NCBI GenBank assembly: GCA_002404195.1
Contig: DHJF01000025.1
Span: 1 to 7,018, forward strand
Length of the DNA stretch: 7,018 bases
Reading direction: 5' to 3'
Origin: Candidatus Saccharibacteria bacterium UBA4727
Lineage (GTDB): Bacteria > Patescibacteriota > Saccharimonadia > Saccharimonadales > Saccharimonadaceae
The notes below the pieces were generated by a model, which saw nothing but the letters and a program-made list of their open reading frames with translations, was not told the origin of the DNA and did not search any database. Positions 6,299 to 7,018 of this stretch are shown in pieces; within the stretch, counting starts at the first letter, position 1; each line of letters begins with the position of its first letter. The translations under genes and the position numbers were made by a program.

Positions 6299-6327
6299 AT
6301 TTTAGCATAATAAATCTAATATGTCAA
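6299..6327 (-). promoter_or_regulatory. Strong near-consensus promoter giving a leaderless mRNA
   Basis: On the minus strand this reads TTGACA (6327-6322), a 17-base spacer and TAAAAT (6304-6299), with TGC immediately before the -10 making it an extended -10. Six bases then lead to the ATG at 6292, so +1 should be the A of the start codon. Confidence 0.82.
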
Positions 6328-6347
6328 TACTACCATCTCCCAGGTAA

Positions 6348-6376
6348 TTGACTATTTTTTAATAAAATGCTATAAT
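6348..6376 (+). promoter_or_regulatory. Strong near-consensus promoter of the 141-aa gene
   Basis: TTGACT (6348-6353), a 17-base spacer and TATAAT (6371-6376) are present, with TGC before the -10. The start is predicted near 6383, leaving a leader of about 78 bases. It is back to back with the minus-strand promoter; the two -35 hexamers are 20 bases apart, so a shared regulator could act on both. Confidence 0.83.
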
Positions 6377-6396
6377 CTAACTATGCTCAGGTGAGT

Positions 6397-6428
6397 TACT
6401 AAAATTCCCTGATCAAGGACTTTTAGTA
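6397..6428 (+). promoter_or_regulatory. Hairpin in the 5' leader of the 141-aa gene
   Basis: TACTAAAA pairs with TTTTAGTA (6421-6428, 8 bp, extendable by two G-U pairs). After a single mismatch, TCC pairs with GGA, closing on the loop CTGATCAA. It starts about 14 bases after the predicted transcription start and ends 23 bases before the Shine-Dalgarno. There is no T run after it, so it is not a plain terminator. I recognise no known riboswitch class. Confidence 0.5.
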
Positions 6429-6430
6429 GT
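6419..6430 (+). repeat. Left copy of a 12-bp inverted repeat flanking the 141-aa gene
   Basis: ACTTTTAGTAGT is the exact reverse complement of bases 6894-6905. It includes the 3' arm of the leader hairpin, so in the mRNA this arm could pair either locally or with the 3' end of the transcript. Confidence 0.6.
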
Positions 6431-6451
6431 ACGCTTGTTTTCAAACCGAAT

Positions 6452-6456
6452 AGGAG
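6452..6456 (+). promoter_or_regulatory. Shine-Dalgarno deciding the GTG start
   Basis: AGGAG lies 4 bases before the GTG at 6461. No ATG exists in the frame between the upstream in-frame stop at 6410-6412 and this site, so GTG is the only well-placed start. Confidence 0.7.
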
Positions 6457-6460
6457 AAAA

Positions 6461-6886
6461 GTGACAAACGTTGTAGATTTTCGTGAAACACTCGGCGCAA
6501 AACTTATTGCCGAGATTGTTTTGGCAGGCTACACCCCCAGTACAACCACCGGCTTTCCGGTAGTTGCTGAAATAGAAGCCGAACACTACGGTGGCGGGGT
6601 GGGCCTGCTTGTTCAGGACCCTCGGGACCTTCCGGAGCGTTACTTCTTCGGCCTCTGGAGTCGACCGGCTCGTAGGCGGCTCGTTGCTGTCATCTGGACG
6701 GAGAACACCTCACGCAAGGCGACGGCAAATAGCTGGGTGGTCGAGACGTCCGGAAGGGAAGATCTCGAGCGCGTCATTGAACTGACGGAAGGCCTTGCCA
6801 GGAAGTTCAATGCCAAGGTATCGTCGGTTCGTCTTCAGAGCGACAGACCATCGTACGAGGTGAAACTGTCGGATTACGACATGTGA
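6461..6886 (+). CDS. Small soluble protein of unknown function
   Basis: I do not recognise this 141-aa protein. It starts with GTG. The pattern suggests a compact alpha/beta fold: a helix at about 7-23, strand-rich stretches at 33-52 (VVAEIEAEH, then VGLLVQD), 60-66 (RYFFGLW) and 72-80 (RRLVAVIWT), another strand at 90-96, a long helix at 98-115, and a final strand at 117-124. There is no membrane segment, signal peptide or metal-binding cysteine set. Evidence that it is real: a near-consensus promoter, a good Shine-Dalgarno, a plausible fold with alternating hydrophobics, and a GC-rich hairpin 20 bases after the stop. Its GC is about 56% by hand count, against about 43% in the divergent gene next door. 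The 12-bp inverted repeats around it could mean a small inserted unit or RNA folding control. The function is unknown and the context outside the window might help. Confidence 0.75.
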   Translation: MTNVVDFRETLGAKLIAEIVLAGYTPSTTTGFPVVAEIEAEHYGGGVGLLVQDPRDLPERYFFGLWSRPARRRLVAVIWTENTSRKATANSWVVETSGREDLERVIELTEGLARKFNAKVSSVRLQSDRPSYEVKLSDYDM

Positions 6887-6893
6887 GCGCTGA

Positions 6894-6905
6894 ACTACTA
6901 AAAGT
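6894..6905 (+). repeat. Right copy of the 12-bp inverted repeat
   Basis: ACTACTAAAAGT is the reverse complement of 6419-6430. Its inner 8 bases (6896-6903) are also a direct copy of the 5' arm of the leader hairpin (6397-6404). It lies 7 bases after the stop codon and immediately before the downstream hairpin. Confidence 0.6.
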
Positions 6906-6906
6906 T

Positions 6907-6930
6907 CTGGCCCGGGAAACCCCGGGCCAG
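6907..6930 (+). terminator. GC-rich hairpin, probable intrinsic terminator
   Basis: CTGGCCCGGG pairs perfectly with CCCGGGCCAG around the 4-base loop AAAC. The T tract that follows is interrupted (TTCTATTTTC), so termination is likely but may be imperfect. It closes the 141-aa transcription unit. Confidence 0.78.
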
Positions 6931-7018
6931 TTCTATTTTCTATAAAGTTCTTCTTTGTTGTGTATGTGTCACTTTGTTAAGTGCTTATTCACCAACCATG
7001 TAGATATGCGTCTATTGA

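Noticed and set aside
6397..6460. Known riboswitch or attenuator in the leader of the 141-aa gene
   Set aside because: The hairpin has no following T run and no conserved aptamer core that I recognise; kept only as an unclassified leader hairpin.
6970..6983. CACTT-TGTT-AAGTG hairpin near the right end
   Set aside because: Only five A/T-rich pairs, no T run and no gene attached; likely chance.
6931..7018. Possible partial gene at the right edge (ATG at 7006, or a minus-strand tail of about 15 codons ending near 6971)
   Set aside because: No ribosome site for the first and too few codons for either; nothing can be supported in this 88-base end.

Overview
The window looks like part of a small bacterial genome carrying envelope-glycan genes. 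It is most plausibly from the Candidate Phyla Radiation/Patescibacteria (Saccharibacteria-like). That placement is an inference from the compact layout, the shortened divergent sugar-nucleotide enzymes, leaderless-looking genes and two small orphan proteins; there is no rRNA or marker gene to prove it. TGA and TAG both end complete reading frames and no frame needs TGA as sense, which fits code 11 and argues against the TGA=Gly code of Gracilibacteria/Absconditabacteria. The first 15 bases are not genomic: they are the 3' part of the Tn5/Nextera mosaic end, so this is the raw left edge of a contig from a tagmentation library.

Layout. Bases 16-4002 hold a minus-strand cluster, read right to left: an 11-TM GT-C/DUF2142-like membrane protein, UDP-glucose 6-dehydrogenase (TTG start overlapping the previous stop by 4 nt), a membrane-anchored GT2 polyprenyl-phosphate-glycosyltransferase-like enzyme with what looks like its own leaderless promoter, and the first 35 codons of a GT4-like glycosyltransferase cut by the contig end. 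Bases 4003-4224 are a divergent promoter region. Bases 4225-5807 hold a plus-strand pair 2 nt apart: GDP-mannose 4,6-dehydratase and a Nudix hydrolase. A bidirectional terminator (5830-5858) separates this pair from a convergent minus-strand gene for a 140-aa charged protein of unknown function. Its promoter has near-consensus elements placed so that transcription should start on the ATG itself. Back to back with it is another strong promoter driving a 141-aa orphan protein whose leader forms a hairpin. One arm of that hairpin is repeated, inverted, just past the stop codon and before a GC-rich terminator-like hairpin. The last 88 bases show no gene I can support.

How the genes fit together. 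The dehydrogenase makes UDP-glucuronate and the dehydratase makes GDP-4-keto-6-deoxymannose (the precursor of GDP-fucose, GDP-rhamnose and related sugars). The GT2, GT-C-like and GT4-like proteins would move sugars onto lipid carriers and glycans, so the window is probably one piece of a cell-surface polysaccharide or glycoconjugate locus. The Nudix enzyme may trim sugar nucleotides or ADP-ribose. The two small proteins at the right are outside this theme. No mobile element, CRISPR array, tRNA or rRNA was seen.
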